In this document: positions 43,354 through 53,080 of the stretch, one piece after another | Layout: each line of letters starts with the position of its first letter | Position numbering within the stretch: the stretch's first letter is position 1 | Assembly: GCF_047314965.1 (NCBI RefSeq) | Contig: NZ_JBLBVK010000046.1 | Span: forward strand, 1 to 64,000 | Direction: 5' to 3' | Length of the DNA stretch: 64,000 bases | Origin: JAVJUV01 sp047314965 | GTDB taxonomy: Bacteria; Pseudomonadota; Alphaproteobacteria; Rhodobacterales; Rhodobacteraceae | Made by a program: the position numbers and the translations under genes | The notes under the pieces: generated by a model | What the model was told of the DNA's origin: nothing | The model's database searches: none | The model's input: the letters and a program-made list of their open reading frames with translations, nothing else

Positions 43354-44053
43354 AGGCCTGCCGTGCCGCCGTCATGCGGACCGAATGAACAATGGCATTC
43401 ACGCCCAGAGCGACGACCAGAAGGATCAGCCCCAGCGCCAGCGCCAACCCCAGATCGCCCTTGGACGTCTCGAGCGCGATCGCGGTGGTCATCACCCGCG
43501 TGAGATGATCGATATTGCCGCCCACGATGATGACCGCGCCCACTTCGGCCACGGCGCGGCCGAACCCGGCCAGACCGACCGTCAGCAGCGAATATCGCGC
43601 ATCCCAGAGCAGCGCCTGCACCGTCTGCAACCGGGTCAGACAGAGAGAACGGAACTGCTCGGCATACTCCGCATGCAGATCCTCCAGAACCTGCCGCGAT
43701 AAGGCGGCCACGATCGGCGCGATTAGGATGGTCTGCGCGATGATCATCGCGGTCGGCGTGTAGAGGAGCCCGAGAAATCCAAGCGGACCGGAGCGGGAAA
43801 GGTGCAGGTAAACCAGCAGGCCCACCACCACCGGAGGCAATCCCATCAGCGCGTTCATCACGATCAGCACGGCATTGCGCCCCGGAAAACGTCCAATCGC
43901 GACCAGCGCGCCGATCGGCAGGCCGATCACGCAGGCAAGCACCGTCGCCGTCAGGCTGACACGCAGGGACAGAAGGACGATCTCGACCAGATCCGCGTCG
44001 CCAGACAGCACGAGCGCGACAGCCAGTCCGAGCGCCTCCCCGATGCTCTGCAA
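43346..44053 (-). CDS. tupB: tungstate-type ABC transporter permease
   Basis: A 235-residue permease with TupB-like ALMGLPPVVVGLLVYLHLSR and the late GRAVAEVGAVIIVGGNIDH. The best start is TTG at 44053, five bases after GGGAGG; a further TTG at 44089 lacks such a site. It leads the tupBCA operon. The region upstream (44090-44308) is AT-rich and holds its promoter. Confidence 0.87.
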   Translation of the reverse strand: MQSIGEALGLAVALVLSGDADLVEIVLLSLRVSLTATVLACVIGLPIGALVAIGRFPGRNAVLIVMNALMGLPPVVVGLLVYLHLSRSGPLGFLGLLYTPTAMIIAQTILIAPIVAALSRQVLEDLHAEYAEQFRSLCLTRLQTVQALLWDARYSLLTVGLAGFGRAVAEVGAVIIVGGNIDHLTRVMTTAIALETSKGDLGLALALGLILLVVALGVNAIVHSVRMTAARQAYV

Positions 44054-44308
44054 ATTTTCCTCCCACCCGCATATTTTCCGCGTTTTCAAAATTTACGCAG
44101 GTTGAAAACGGAAGTTCAAGACTGAACCGGCCTCGAATTATCCATCTTTCGAATGGAATTCGGCCACAGGACAAGCCGCCGGACATCCGGAAAGTCACTG
44201 CAAAATTTCCCAACCATGCCCGATTTCAGGGTCTCCCGCCCGCAAAAGCCACGAAAGACGTCCTCAGCCAGCGTTTGACCGCCGCATCCGACGAACGCGC
44301 GGACAGGC

Positions 44309-45079
44309 TCAGCGCGGCGCCATCCGGATCGCTCCGTCCAACCGGATGACCTCGCCGTTCAGCATCGGATTCGACACGATATGCAGGACAAGCGCCGCGA
44401 ATTCGGACGGATCGCCAAGGCGCGGCGGAAACGGAACCTGCCGGCCAAGGCTGTCTTGCGCCTCCTGCGGCAGGCTTTCCAGCAGCGGCGTCAGGAACAA
44501 TCCCGGCGCAACCGCGCAGACCCGGATGCCCTTGTCGGCCAGATCGCGCGCCATGGGCAGCGTCATGCCCACGATGCCGCCCTTCGAGGCCGAATAGGCC
44601 ACCTGCCCGATCTGCCCGTCGAAGGCCGCAACCGATGCCGTGTTCACGATAACGCCCCGCGCACCATCCGGCCCAACGGGCTCGGCACCAGCCATCCGTG
44701 CCGCCACCTGCGAAGCGCAGTTGAAGCTCCCGATCAGATTGATCCGTACGGCCCTGTCGAACACCTCCGGATCATGCGGCGCGCCCCGCGAGACCGTCTT
44801 GCCCACCGGCGCGATGCCAGCGCAGTTGACCAGCACACGCGGAACCCCGAAGGCGGCTTCCGCCGCTGCAAGCCCCTCGGCGACCGAGGCCGGATCGGCC
44901 ATATCTACCCCACAGAACAGCCCGCCCAGGTCCCCGGCAAGCGCCCGCCCGCGATCCTCGTTCAGATCGAAGATCACCGGCCGCATCCCGGCTCCCGACA
45001 GCGCCCGCGCCGTCGCCGCGCCAAGCCCGGATGCGCCGCCAGTAACGACGGCGCCCATGCCCTCGAATATCCCTGTCAT
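44309..45079 (-). CDS. short-chain dehydrogenase/reductase
   Basis: A 256-residue SDR with TGGASGLGAAT near residues 10-20 and the active-site YSASKGG. The inserted loop (MAGAEPVGPDGARGVIVNT) and C-terminal MLNGEVIRLDGAIRMAPR are typical of HSD17B10-type SDRs, which act on hydroxyacyl-CoA or steroid alcohols. The start MTGIFEG at 45079 has GAGGCGAG upstream. It lies 115 bases downstream of the GalB-like gene on the same strand. Confidence 0.88.
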   Translation of the reverse strand: MTGIFEGMGAVVTGGASGLGAATARALSGAGMRPVIFDLNEDRGRALAGDLGGLFCGVDMADPASVAEGLAAAEAAFGVPRVLVNCAGIAPVGKTVSRGAPHDPEVFDRAVRINLIGSFNCASQVAARMAGAEPVGPDGARGVIVNTASVAAFDGQIGQVAYSASKGGIVGMTLPMARDLADKGIRVCAVAPGLFLTPLLESLPQEAQDSLGRQVPFPPRLGDPSEFAALVLHIVSNPMLNGEVIRLDGAIRMAPR

Positions 45080-45194
45080 CTCGCCTCGCTCACACTCCCG
45101 GACATCACCGTGCACAGGATCAAACGCACCCGCGCAGGTTCGTCAAGGATCGGCGCCGACCGTCTCGGGTCTCGTGGAGCCGCACGGCCCGGCG

Positions 45195-45959
45195 TCAAAG
45201 CTCGTCCACGGTACGCGGAAAGACGGACTGGAAACCCTCGGCGTACTTGCAATCCCGGCCGCCGGCCTGCCCGCCGGAATTCCGCTTGAAATGGTTCGCG
45301 CGCTGCTGCGCGACCCGCGTGTAGTAGTCCCAGAGATGAACCTGCCCGTTCATGCACTCCATCGCAGCGCGCTTTTTTTCCCAGACCGGCGTGATGTCGA
45401 GGAACGTGTCCGGCTTCCAGCCCATCTGCTCGGTCTGATGCGGCTCGAACAGGTACAGCTGAGGGGCGCCCAGCACCTTTTCGCCGGGGTTGTGGCCCCA
45501 GGCCTGCGCGATCATCCGGCACTCCAGCGCAACCTGCGTCGTGTACATGTGATCGGTGTTGTAGGGATCGTATTGCGAATGGCTCATCATGAAGCTGGGC
45601 TGCACCTTTCGGATCACGTCCACGACGCGATCCCTGTCCGACCGGTCCAGCTCCAGCGGATAATCTCCAAGGTCCATGCAGATCAGCTCATGCACGCCCA
45701 GCGCCTCGGCGGCAGCTTCCGCCTCGCCGCGCCGCGCGGCCTTCACCTTCTCGAGCGTCATGCCCTCCTCTTTCCACAGCTTAGCGCTCTCTCCGCGCTC
45801 GCCGAAGGAAAGGCACAGGACCGTGACCTCGTAACCCATGCCTGCATGAAGTGCGATCGCGCCTCCGCAGCGCCAGACGAAGTCGGCCGCATGCGCGCTG
45901 ATGACGAGAGCTGTCTTGGTCAAAACCGTTACCCCGGGCCAGTGAACAGCCCCCGGCAT
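45195..45959 (-). CDS. PIG-L/LmbE-family hydratase, GalB (4-oxalomesaconate hydratase)-like
   Basis: A 254-residue PIG-L-fold metalloprotein. The Zn site is ALVISAHAADFVWRCGGAIA with His and Asp, and the later HSQYDPYNTDH supplies another histidine. LCLSFGERGESAKLWKEEG is characteristic of GalB, which hydrates 4-oxalomesaconate in gallate and protocatechuate 4,5-cleavage. The start at 45959 (MPGAVHWPG) is uncertain because a TTG eleven codons later also fits. It is divergent from a LysR regulator, the usual arrangement for gal genes, but no other gal gene is adjacent. Confidence 0.82.
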   Translation of the reverse strand: MPGAVHWPGVTVLTKTALVISAHAADFVWRCGGAIALHAGMGYEVTVLCLSFGERGESAKLWKEEGMTLEKVKAARRGEAEAAAEALGVHELICMDLGDYPLELDRSDRDRVVDVIRKVQPSFMMSHSQYDPYNTDHMYTTQVALECRMIAQAWGHNPGEKVLGAPQLYLFEPHQTEQMGWKPDTFLDITPVWEKKRAAMECMNGQVHLWDYYTRVAQQRANHFKRNSGGQAGGRDCKYAEGFQSVFPRTVDEL

Positions 45960-46054
45960 GCCTTGCGCCGCGAAGAAATCCAATTCAGAAACAGGTGACC
46001 CGATATAAGTTTTGCCTATGTGCGCTCCCTGCTGAACGCCGGAGACATACTGGA

Positions 46055-47215
46055 ATGAACCTGAATCTCCGCCATCTCCGCCTCGTTCTCGCCGTCGCCG
46101 AAGGCGGCAGCGCCTCCTTTGCGGCCGAGCGGCTCCGCATCTCGCAGCCCGCCGCGACGCAGGCCATCGCCGGATTGGAAAGGACACTGGGCCATGCCCT
46201 TTTCCAGCGCACACCCTCCGGCCTTCATGCGAACCGCGCGGGAGACCTGGTGGTCCTCAGGCTCTCCCGCGCTCTCGCCAGGCTGGACCCGGCCCTTGCG
46301 GCCATATCTCCGCGGCTCAAGCTGACCGTGACCACGCCACAGCTGCGCGCCCTCGTCGCTGTGGTGGAAGCCGGAAGCGTCACGCTCGCGGCGAACCGGC
46401 TCGGCCTTTCGCAGCCCTCGGTGCAGCGCGCGATCAGCCAGATCGAGAGCGAAGCGCAACGCCCGCTTTTCGAGCGGACCTCGCAGGGTCTGCGCGCCCG
46501 GCGCCCGGCCCGCGATCTCGCCCTCGCCGCAAGCCTCGCCTTCTCCGAAATCGATCAGGCCATGGGCGACCTCGCGGCACTCTCGGGCGGTCAGGGCGAA
46601 CGGATCGTGATCGGCGCCATGCCGCTCTCCCGCGCCGCCCTCCTCGGCCCGGCGCTGTCGCGCTGGCGGACCAAGCATGCCGATGTGCCTGTCCGGATCC
46701 TCGAAGGCCGCTACGACGACCTTCTCTCAGCGCTTCTTCGCGGCGAGGCGCAGTTCCTCGTCGGCGCCCTCCGCTTGCCCCCGCCCAGCCCCGACATCAC
46801 CCAGCGCGAGCTTTTCACAGACAGGCTCTCCATCGTGCACCGCCCCGGCCACCCGCTTGCCGGCAGGGCGACAAGCGGAAACGATCTTGCGAAGGCATCC
46901 TGGGTCATCGCCGCGCCCGGCGCACCCGCGCACGCGCATTTCACCCGGCTGTTCGGCCCCGAGGCCGCGCAGGGCGCAATCGAGACAAGCTCCCTGATCC
47001 TGATGCGCGAGATCCTTTTGTCATCCGACGCGCTCAGCCTGGTCTCGGAGCGGCAGATCGCGCCGGAAGTCGCCCGCGGGACGCTGGAAGTCCACGGCTT
47101 CCGCCCCGAAGGCACCGAGCGCCCGATCGGCCTGACGCATCGCGCCGACTTCCTGCCGACGCCCGCCCAGTCCGCGCTGATCTCGGTCATCCAGGACGTC
47201 GCCGCCGCGGGCTGA
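46055..47215 (+). CDS. LysR-family regulator with two tandem HTH domains
   Basis: A 386-residue regulator. Residues 5-63 form one LysR HTH (SFAAERLRISQPAATQAIAG), and residues 95-150 form a second (LAANRLGLSQPSVQRAISQI), before the effector domain from about residue 180. Both carry the SQP-x-x-x-x-AI core, so neither looks degenerate. The start MNLNLRHL at 46055 was chosen over a frame 20 codons longer. It is divergent from the GalB-like gene. Double-HTH LysR proteins exist in Rhodobacterales-like genomes to my knowledge but are little studied. Confidence 0.87.
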   Translation: MNLNLRHLRLVLAVAEGGSASFAAERLRISQPAATQAIAGLERTLGHALFQRTPSGLHANRAGDLVVLRLSRALARLDPALAAISPRLKLTVTTPQLRALVAVVEAGSVTLAANRLGLSQPSVQRAISQIESEAQRPLFERTSQGLRARRPARDLALAASLAFSEIDQAMGDLAALSGGQGERIVIGAMPLSRAALLGPALSRWRTKHADVPVRILEGRYDDLLSALLRGEAQFLVGALRLPPPSPDITQRELFTDRLSIVHRPGHPLAGRATSGNDLAKASWVIAAPGAPAHAHFTRLFGPEAAQGAIETSSLILMREILLSSDALSLVSERQIAPEVARGTLEVHGFRPEGTERPIGLTHRADFLPTPAQSALISVIQDVAAAG

Positions 47216-47228
47216 CGCCCGGCGCCCC

Positions 47229-47972
47229 TTACACGGTATAGTTCAGACCAAGACGCCCGCCGTCGACATAGATCGTCTCGCCGGTGATATAGCTGGCCTT
47301 CTTCGAGACAAGGAAAGCCACGACGTCACCGATCTCGCGCGCCGAACCGACCCGCCCCAGCGGCGTCCGGCTCATCACGCGGGCCATCGCCTCGGGATTG
47401 GCGTTGACGCCGGCCATCATGTCCGTGTCGATCGAACCGGGGCCGACTGCGTTGACGCGAATACCCTTCGGCGCCAGCGCCAGCGACATCGCCTTGGTCA
47501 GCTGCATCACGCCGCCCTTGGACGCGCAATAGGCGGGGATCGCCGGGATCGCGACCTGCGCATTGATCGAGGACATGTTGACGATGGCGCCTTCGATGCC
47601 CGCCTCCACCATCATCTTCGCGGCGCGCTGAGAGGCCACAAAGGTGCCGACCAGGTTCACGTCGATCACCTTGCGGAAATCCTCCAGCGCATAGTCCAGC
47701 GGATCGCCGGGCATGGCGATGCCGGCATTGTTGACCAGCGCGTGAAGCGGCCCGTGATCGGCCGCGATCGTGTCGAACATCGCCCCGATCTGGTCCGCGT
47801 CGCTCATGTCGCAAGTCATCGCAATGCCGCCCAGACGGCTGGCGGCCTCCCGGACCTTGTCGGTCTGGATGTCGGCCAGGATGCAGCGGAACCCGTCCTC
47901 GGTCAGCGCCTCGGCGCATGCATATCCGATCCCCTGAGCGCCGCCCGTCACAAGTGCCAGTTTTTCCGTCAT
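47229..47972 (-). CDS. short-chain dehydrogenase/reductase
   Basis: A 247-residue classical SDR of the FabG-like group: TGGAQGIGYACAEAL, NNAGIAMPGDPL, and catalytic YCASKGGV. The C-terminal VAFLVSKKASYITGETIYVD is typical. The start MTEKLALVTGG at 47972 has GGGAGAGAAG upstream. It is 13 bases downstream of the hyuB-like gene, so it is co-expressed with the hydantoinase/oxoprolinase genes. Confidence 0.88.
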   Translation of the reverse strand: MTEKLALVTGGAQGIGYACAEALTEDGFRCILADIQTDKVREAASRLGGIAMTCDMSDADQIGAMFDTIAADHGPLHALVNNAGIAMPGDPLDYALEDFRKVIDVNLVGTFVASQRAAKMMVEAGIEGAIVNMSSINAQVAIPAIPAYCASKGGVMQLTKAMSLALAPKGIRVNAVGPGSIDTDMMAGVNANPEAMARVMSRTPLGRVGSAREIGDVVAFLVSKKASYITGETIYVDGGRLGLNYTV

Positions 47973-47985
47973 GTCTTCTCTCCCA

Positions 47986-49632
47986 TTAGTCATCCAGACC
48001 ATAGTCTGACTTTGCCTGTTCATCGGTGATGTATCCGGCCGCCACGTCCGACCGCACCTTGTCCCGGTCGCGGGACGCCGGGTCGCCATATCCGCCGCCG
48101 CCGGGCAGGCTCAGGACCAGGCGTTCGCCCGCCTCGACCTTCTGGCGGCCCTTGCCCTTCAGTTTCGTTCCATCTGACAGCGCCACGCCACCGGGCGCGC
48201 CCTGCCCGCCGCCCTCGCGGCCCCGCGCGGGGTTGTCGATCCGGTCGAACATCGCGTTGAAGAAGAACTGATACCCGTCCCGCGCCTCGATCTCGATGAT
48301 CTGGCCCAGACCACCGCGCGATTCACCCGCCCCGCCCGAGCCCTCGCGCAGTTCCTTCCGCCAGACGACGATCGGTCCGACGTGCTCGGTCGCCTCCACG
48401 CTCATGGTCGAAACCCCCGAGGGGAAAGCCGTCGCCGACAGACCGTCCAGAGCGGGCCGCGCGCCCGTTCCGCCCGAGTTGAACATCAGCACTTCCGCCG
48501 ATGGCAGGTTGCTGCCCGCATCCAGAGGCCGCGCGCTGATCTGGATGTTCCAGAGCGCCGAGGCCCCCTCCGCCGGCACCACGCCCGGCAGCGCATGGTG
48601 CAGCGCGCCAAGAACAACATCCGGCACCAGATGCCCGATCACGTGGCGCACCGAAACCGGCGCAGGACGGCGCGCCGCAAGGATCGACCCCTCGGGCGCG
48701 GTGATTTCGAACGGATCGAGCGAGCCGGTGTTGTTCGGCACCTCGGGCGCGATCGAGCATTTCAGCGCATAGCAGGCATAGGCCCGCGTATAGACCTCCG
48801 GCACGTTCACACCCAGCTTCGACATGCCGCTCGTGCCGTCGAAATCGGCCACAAGACGGTCCCCCGCCACGTCCAGCTGGACGTGCATGTCCACCGGCGC
48901 GTCATAGCCGTCGACGCGCATCCGGTTCCGGTAGGTGCCATCCGGCACGGCGGCAATGGCCTCGCGCGTCGCCTTGCGGCTGGCTTCGATGATGTACTCC
49001 GACAGTCCGTCGAGATCGTCGAGGTCGAACTCGTCCAGCATCGCCTGCAAACGCCGGTTCCCCGCCTCGTTGCAGGCCGCCAGCGAATACATGTCGCCCA
49101 CCGTCTGATCCGGCGTCCGCACGTTGGCGCGCACCATCTTCACCATGAAGTCGTTGACCGCGCCCCGTTCCGCAAACTTGGAAATCGGGATCAGCAGCCC
49201 TTCCTCGTAGACCTCGCCCGCATCCGGGCCAAAGCCCCGCCCGCCGACGTCGACCACATGAGCCGTACAGGCGAAATACCCGATATGAATGCCTTTTCTG
49301 AAGACAGGCGTGACCATGGTGATGTCATGCAGATGCCCCGTCCCCATCCAGGGATCGTTGGTGATATAGACATTGCCCTCGAAGATGTTCTGCGCCCCGA
49401 TCTCGCGGGCGAAATGGCCGACACTCTCGGCCATAGCGTTCACATGCCCCGGCGTGCCGGTGACCGCCTGCGCGATCATCCGCGCCTGACGGTCGAACAG
49501 CCCCGCCGACAGGTCGCCCGCCTCACGCACCGAGGTCGAGAACGCGGTGCGGATAAGCGTCGTCGCCTGCTCCTCGACAACGGCGATCAGCCGGTTCCAC
49601 ATGATCTGGTAGTCGATGCTCGTGGGCGTCAT
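47986..49632 (-). CDS. hydantoinase B/oxoprolinase family protein (HyuB)
   Basis: A 548-residue HyuB-type subunit. The conserved glycine-rich C-terminus is GERLVLSLPGGGGYGDPASR, and GGAGESRGGLGQIIEIE and NDPWMGTGHLHDITMVTPVF are family blocks. With HyuA it would hydrolyse a 5-membered cyclic amide or carboxylate a ketone, ATP-dependently. It overlaps HyuA by four bases. Substrate not deducible. Confidence 0.9.
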   Translation of the reverse strand: MTPTSIDYQIMWNRLIAVVEEQATTLIRTAFSTSVREAGDLSAGLFDRQARMIAQAVTGTPGHVNAMAESVGHFAREIGAQNIFEGNVYITNDPWMGTGHLHDITMVTPVFRKGIHIGYFACTAHVVDVGGRGFGPDAGEVYEEGLLIPISKFAERGAVNDFMVKMVRANVRTPDQTVGDMYSLAACNEAGNRRLQAMLDEFDLDDLDGLSEYIIEASRKATREAIAAVPDGTYRNRMRVDGYDAPVDMHVQLDVAGDRLVADFDGTSGMSKLGVNVPEVYTRAYACYALKCSIAPEVPNNTGSLDPFEITAPEGSILAARRPAPVSVRHVIGHLVPDVVLGALHHALPGVVPAEGASALWNIQISARPLDAGSNLPSAEVLMFNSGGTGARPALDGLSATAFPSGVSTMSVEATEHVGPIVVWRKELREGSGGAGESRGGLGQIIEIEARDGYQFFFNAMFDRIDNPARGREGGGQGAPGGVALSDGTKLKGKGRQKVEAGERLVLSLPGGGGYGDPASRDRDKVRSDVAAGYITDEQAKSDYGLDD

Positions 49633-51707
49633 GACCGCGCCTCCTTGCGTTCGATCAGCAATGCACCATCCGCCTGTGCCGTCAGCCGGTAGGCTGAAGT
49701 GATGATGGTCGAGGTCTCTTCCTCGATGACGATGGCGGGTCCGTTCACCGCTGCACCCGTCACCAGGTCGGCCCGCCGCACCTCGCGCGCGCCCACCTCC
49801 GAACGAAGCGCGGCATCGAACACCGGCCGCGACCGCAGAACCGGCGCATCGCTCACCTCCGAAGGTGCCATCACCGGCGCGACGGGCGGCGTCTCGGTCG
49901 CCACCGTCAGCCCCCAGTTCGTCACCTCGACGGCAATCCCCGCGATCGAGCGCCCGAACAGCACCGTATAGGCCTCCTCGAAAGCCGCCAGCAGCATCGC
50001 CGCGTCGTCCGCCTCGAACCGGGTCTTGGGGAGACGCACGGGAATTTCCCAGCCCTGCCCGGTATAGCGCATGAAGGCCACCAGCCGCGTCTCGGTCGGC
50101 AGCCCCCGCGCGCCCGCCTCGACAAAGCCGCGCGCCTCGGCTTCCAGTTCCTCCATCACCGCGTTCACCGTCCCGGCATCGAACGCATCCAGCCGCTGGA
50201 ATAGCCCCCGCGTCGCCTCATAGCTGAAGGGCGCCCGAAGGAACCCGATCGCCGAGCCGACGCCCGCGCCCGGCGGTACGATCAGCCGGTCGATCCCCAG
50301 CTTCTCGCACAAGCGGCTCGCGTGGAGCGGCGCGCCGCCCCCGAAGGCGATCATCGTGAAATGCTCGATGTCGCGGCCATGCTCCACCGTGTGGACACGC
50401 GCCGCGTTGGCCATGTTCTCGTCCACCATCTCGGTCACGCCGAAAGCGGCATCGCTAACCGCCAGCCCCGTCTGCGACAGCGCCGCCTCAACGGCCTGCT
50501 TCGAAAGTCCGGGGTCCAGCGGAATGGCGCCCCCCGCGAAATTCTCGGGATCGAGCCGCCCCAGCAGAAGGTTCGCATCCGTCACTGTCGGATCACTGCC
50601 GCCCCGCATGTAGCACGCGGGCCCCGGCTCCGAGCCCGCCGAATGCGGACCCACCTGGATACGGCCCATCCGGTCGATCGAGGCGATGGAACCACCACCC
50701 GCCCCGATCTCCACCATCTCGACCACGGGCGTCGAGACCACCATGCCCGAGCCTTTCTTGAACCGATAGGTCCGCGCGATCTCGAAACTGCTCGCCGTCT
50801 TCGGCTGCCCGTCCTCGATCAGGCAGATCTTGGCCGTCGTGCCACCCATGTCGAAGCTCAGCGCCTTGTCGATCCCATGCGCGCGCGCGTAGCCGGCGGC
50901 AAAGATCGCCCCTCCCGCAGGCCCCGATTCCAGCAGCCGCACCGGCTGCTCCATCGCCGTCTCGACGCTGATCAGTCCGCCACCCGAATGTAGCATGAAG
51001 ACCGGCGCTTCGACGCCACTTTCCCGCAACCTCGCCACCAGCCGGGCCAGGTACTGCGCCATCTGCGGCTGCACATAGGCGTTTGCGATCACCGTGTTGA
51101 AGCGCGGCAACTCGCGCATCTGGGGCGAGACGACGGACGAGACCGAAATCGCAAGGTCCGGCAGCGCCGCCCGCAGCGCCTCGGCCATGCGGCGTTCATG
51201 TTCGGGGTTGGCGTAGGAATGCATGAAGCCCACCGCCGCCGCCTCGTAGCCGCCCTGCTCCACCAAGCGCACAAGCCGCGCGATCTCGGCATCTTCCAGC
51301 GCCTTCAGAACCGTCCCATCTGCCGCCACGCGCTCGGCGGCGACATGGCGATGCTGGCGCGGCACCAGCGGCTCCGGCAGAACCAGGTTCAGATCGTACT
51401 GCTCGAACCGGTTCTCCGAGCGCATCTCGATCACGTCGCGGAAGCCTTCCGTCGTGATGAAGGCGGTCTTCGCCCCCCGGCGCTGGATCAGCGCGTTGGT
51501 GACCAGCGTCGTTCCGTGAATGACCTGCCCGATTTCTGCAAGCGGGATGCTCGCACGCTCGGCGGCCAACCGAATCCCCTCAAGGATCGCGGCCTCAGGC
51601 GCGGCATAGTCCGTCAGCACCTTGCTCGTGGCCAGCCCGCCCTCGTGCTCCAGCGCCACATCCGTGAAAGTGCCGCCGATATCCACGCCAACCCGAACCA
51701 GACCCAT
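49629..51707 (-). CDS. hydantoinase/oxoprolinase family protein (HyuA)
   Basis: A 692-residue HyuA subunit with an actin-like ATPase fold: phosphate loop VGVDIGGTFTDVALEHEGG at the N-terminus, the second SFDMGGTTAKICLIEDG, and IAFGGGAPLHASRLCEKLGI in the C-terminal half. The start is ATG at 51707, which forms TGATG with the upstream oxidase stop and has GGAGAAG before it; the GTG at 51722 is a rejected alternative. It works with HyuB. Confidence 0.92.
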   Translation of the reverse strand: MGLVRVGVDIGGTFTDVALEHEGGLATSKVLTDYAAPEAAILEGIRLAAERASIPLAEIGQVIHGTTLVTNALIQRRGAKTAFITTEGFRDVIEMRSENRFEQYDLNLVLPEPLVPRQHRHVAAERVAADGTVLKALEDAEIARLVRLVEQGGYEAAAVGFMHSYANPEHERRMAEALRAALPDLAISVSSVVSPQMRELPRFNTVIANAYVQPQMAQYLARLVARLRESGVEAPVFMLHSGGGLISVETAMEQPVRLLESGPAGGAIFAAGYARAHGIDKALSFDMGGTTAKICLIEDGQPKTASSFEIARTYRFKKGSGMVVSTPVVEMVEIGAGGGSIASIDRMGRIQVGPHSAGSEPGPACYMRGGSDPTVTDANLLLGRLDPENFAGGAIPLDPGLSKQAVEAALSQTGLAVSDAAFGVTEMVDENMANAARVHTVEHGRDIEHFTMIAFGGGAPLHASRLCEKLGIDRLIVPPGAGVGSAIGFLRAPFSYEATRGLFQRLDAFDAGTVNAVMEELEAEARGFVEAGARGLPTETRLVAFMRYTGQGWEIPVRLPKTRFEADDAAMLLAAFEEAYTVLFGRSIAGIAVEVTNWGLTVATETPPVAPVMAPSEVSDAPVLRSRPVFDAALRSEVGAREVRRADLVTGAAVNGPAIVIEEETSTIITSAYRLTAQADGALLIERKEARS

Positions 51708-52975
51708 CAGAGACTTCTCCACATCTGTGTGGCCGCAAACGCGGCCCGGTAAAACCCGATCTTCAGCGCCCGGCCGGGAACCGGCTTCACATCCGTCAGC
51801 GCGACCGGCAGCGTGTCCGGATCGGCTCCGGTCAGGATCTCGGCCAGGGCGCGGCCGAACATTGTGCCCGTGGTGATGCCCCGGCCGTTATAGGCGATCG
51901 GCGTATAGAGACCCTCGGCCAGCCGGTGAATGCGGAAGATGTGGTCGGGCGTCATCGCGATCTGCCCATGCCACGCCTCTTCGAAGTCGACCGGCCCCAG
52001 GTCAGGGAACAGCCGGGCCATCTGCTTCGCGGCCCAGCGCCCCGACAATCCGCTCTTTCCGCCCATCACCGCGCCCATCGACCCGATGATCAGACGATCA
52101 TGGGCATCCCGGCGCAGCGAGGTCATCACCTGCGCGGTATCCCATATGCCGCGCACCTCTTCTAGGATGCCGTCCAGTCGACCGGTCAGCGGCTGCGTCG
52201 CCACCTGGAAATACTCGATGGTCGTGAACGTGTCCTTCAGTCCCGGCCACAACTCGTCCGTGTAGGCGTTCGTACCCAGCACCACGCTCGTCCCGGTGAT
52301 CTCGCCCTTCTCGGTCAGAACCCGCCAGCGGTCTCCGTCCCGTTCCAGCCCGATCACCTTGACCCCTGTGGAAATCGTCGCCCCCGCACCCAGCGCGGCA
52401 CGGGCCAGCCCGCGCACGTAGCCCATCGGGTTGATGGTCCCGGCCCGGTGATCCAGAAGACCCCCGTGAAAGGCCCGCGTCCCCGTCCGCTCCGCCACCT
52501 CGGCGGCGCTCAGAAGGTCGACGGGCGCGCCCAAAGCCTTCCAGCCTTCGGCCCTGTGCCGCAGGTTCTCGAACCCCTTGGGCGAATGCGCGACGTGGAT
52601 GCTACCGGTCTGGCGCGCCTCGCAACGGATCTGGTGCCGCTCGATCAGGTCGAACACGTAGCCCGGCATCTTGCCCAGCGTGTCCACCAGTTGCGCCCCC
52701 TTTCGCGCGCCGACAACGCCGGAAACCTCCTGCGGCGGAAGCCAGACGCCGGCATTCACAAGACCGACGTTGCGCCCCGATCCGCCAAAACCGACGGTCT
52801 GCGCTTCCAACACATGACAGGACAATCCCTTGGCGGCACAGTGCAGCGCAGTCGACAGCCCTGTGAATCCGCCACCCACGGCGACGACGTCGAAATGCCG
52901 TCCTTCCGGCAAGCTTCCTTCGACCGCGTCTTCCTCGGCGGTCCCGTCCCAAAGGGAAATCGGATTGGTTGGCAT
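51707..52975 (-). CDS. DAO-family FAD-dependent oxidoreductase
   Basis: A 422-residue amine/amino-acid oxidase of the PuuB/glycine-oxidase branch. The FAD motif FDVVAVGGGFTGLSTALHCA is preceded by a ~28-residue lead (MPTNPISLWDGTAEEDAVEG) usual in gamma-glutamylputrescine oxidase-like enzymes. TPIAYNGRGITTGTMFGRAL near the C-terminus closes the FAD site. The start at 52975 was chosen over a longer frame. It is first in the unit DAO-HyuA-HyuB-SDR, so it may generate the imine or oxo compound handled by HyuAB. Confidence 0.87.
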   Translation of the reverse strand: MPTNPISLWDGTAEEDAVEGSLPEGRHFDVVAVGGGFTGLSTALHCAAKGLSCHVLEAQTVGFGGSGRNVGLVNAGVWLPPQEVSGVVGARKGAQLVDTLGKMPGYVFDLIERHQIRCEARQTGSIHVAHSPKGFENLRHRAEGWKALGAPVDLLSAAEVAERTGTRAFHGGLLDHRAGTINPMGYVRGLARAALGAGATISTGVKVIGLERDGDRWRVLTEKGEITGTSVVLGTNAYTDELWPGLKDTFTTIEYFQVATQPLTGRLDGILEEVRGIWDTAQVMTSLRRDAHDRLIIGSMGAVMGGKSGLSGRWAAKQMARLFPDLGPVDFEEAWHGQIAMTPDHIFRIHRLAEGLYTPIAYNGRGITTGTMFGRALAEILTGADPDTLPVALTDVKPVPGRALKIGFYRAAFAATQMWRSL

Positions 52976-53080
52976 CAGAGCCCCTGCTATGGTCAGTTTG
53001 GCATCCCGGGGCGCGGAGGAGATCCAGCCCGGCAGGTGCGCCGCAGGCCAGAATAGACGCTTCACTTGGGGGTACAAGAG

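Noticed and set aside
41748..44053. Molybdate (ModABC) transporter
   Set aside because: The STTSTANSGL block is of the TupA/tungstate type, and the ATPase lacks the ModC molybdate-binding domain.
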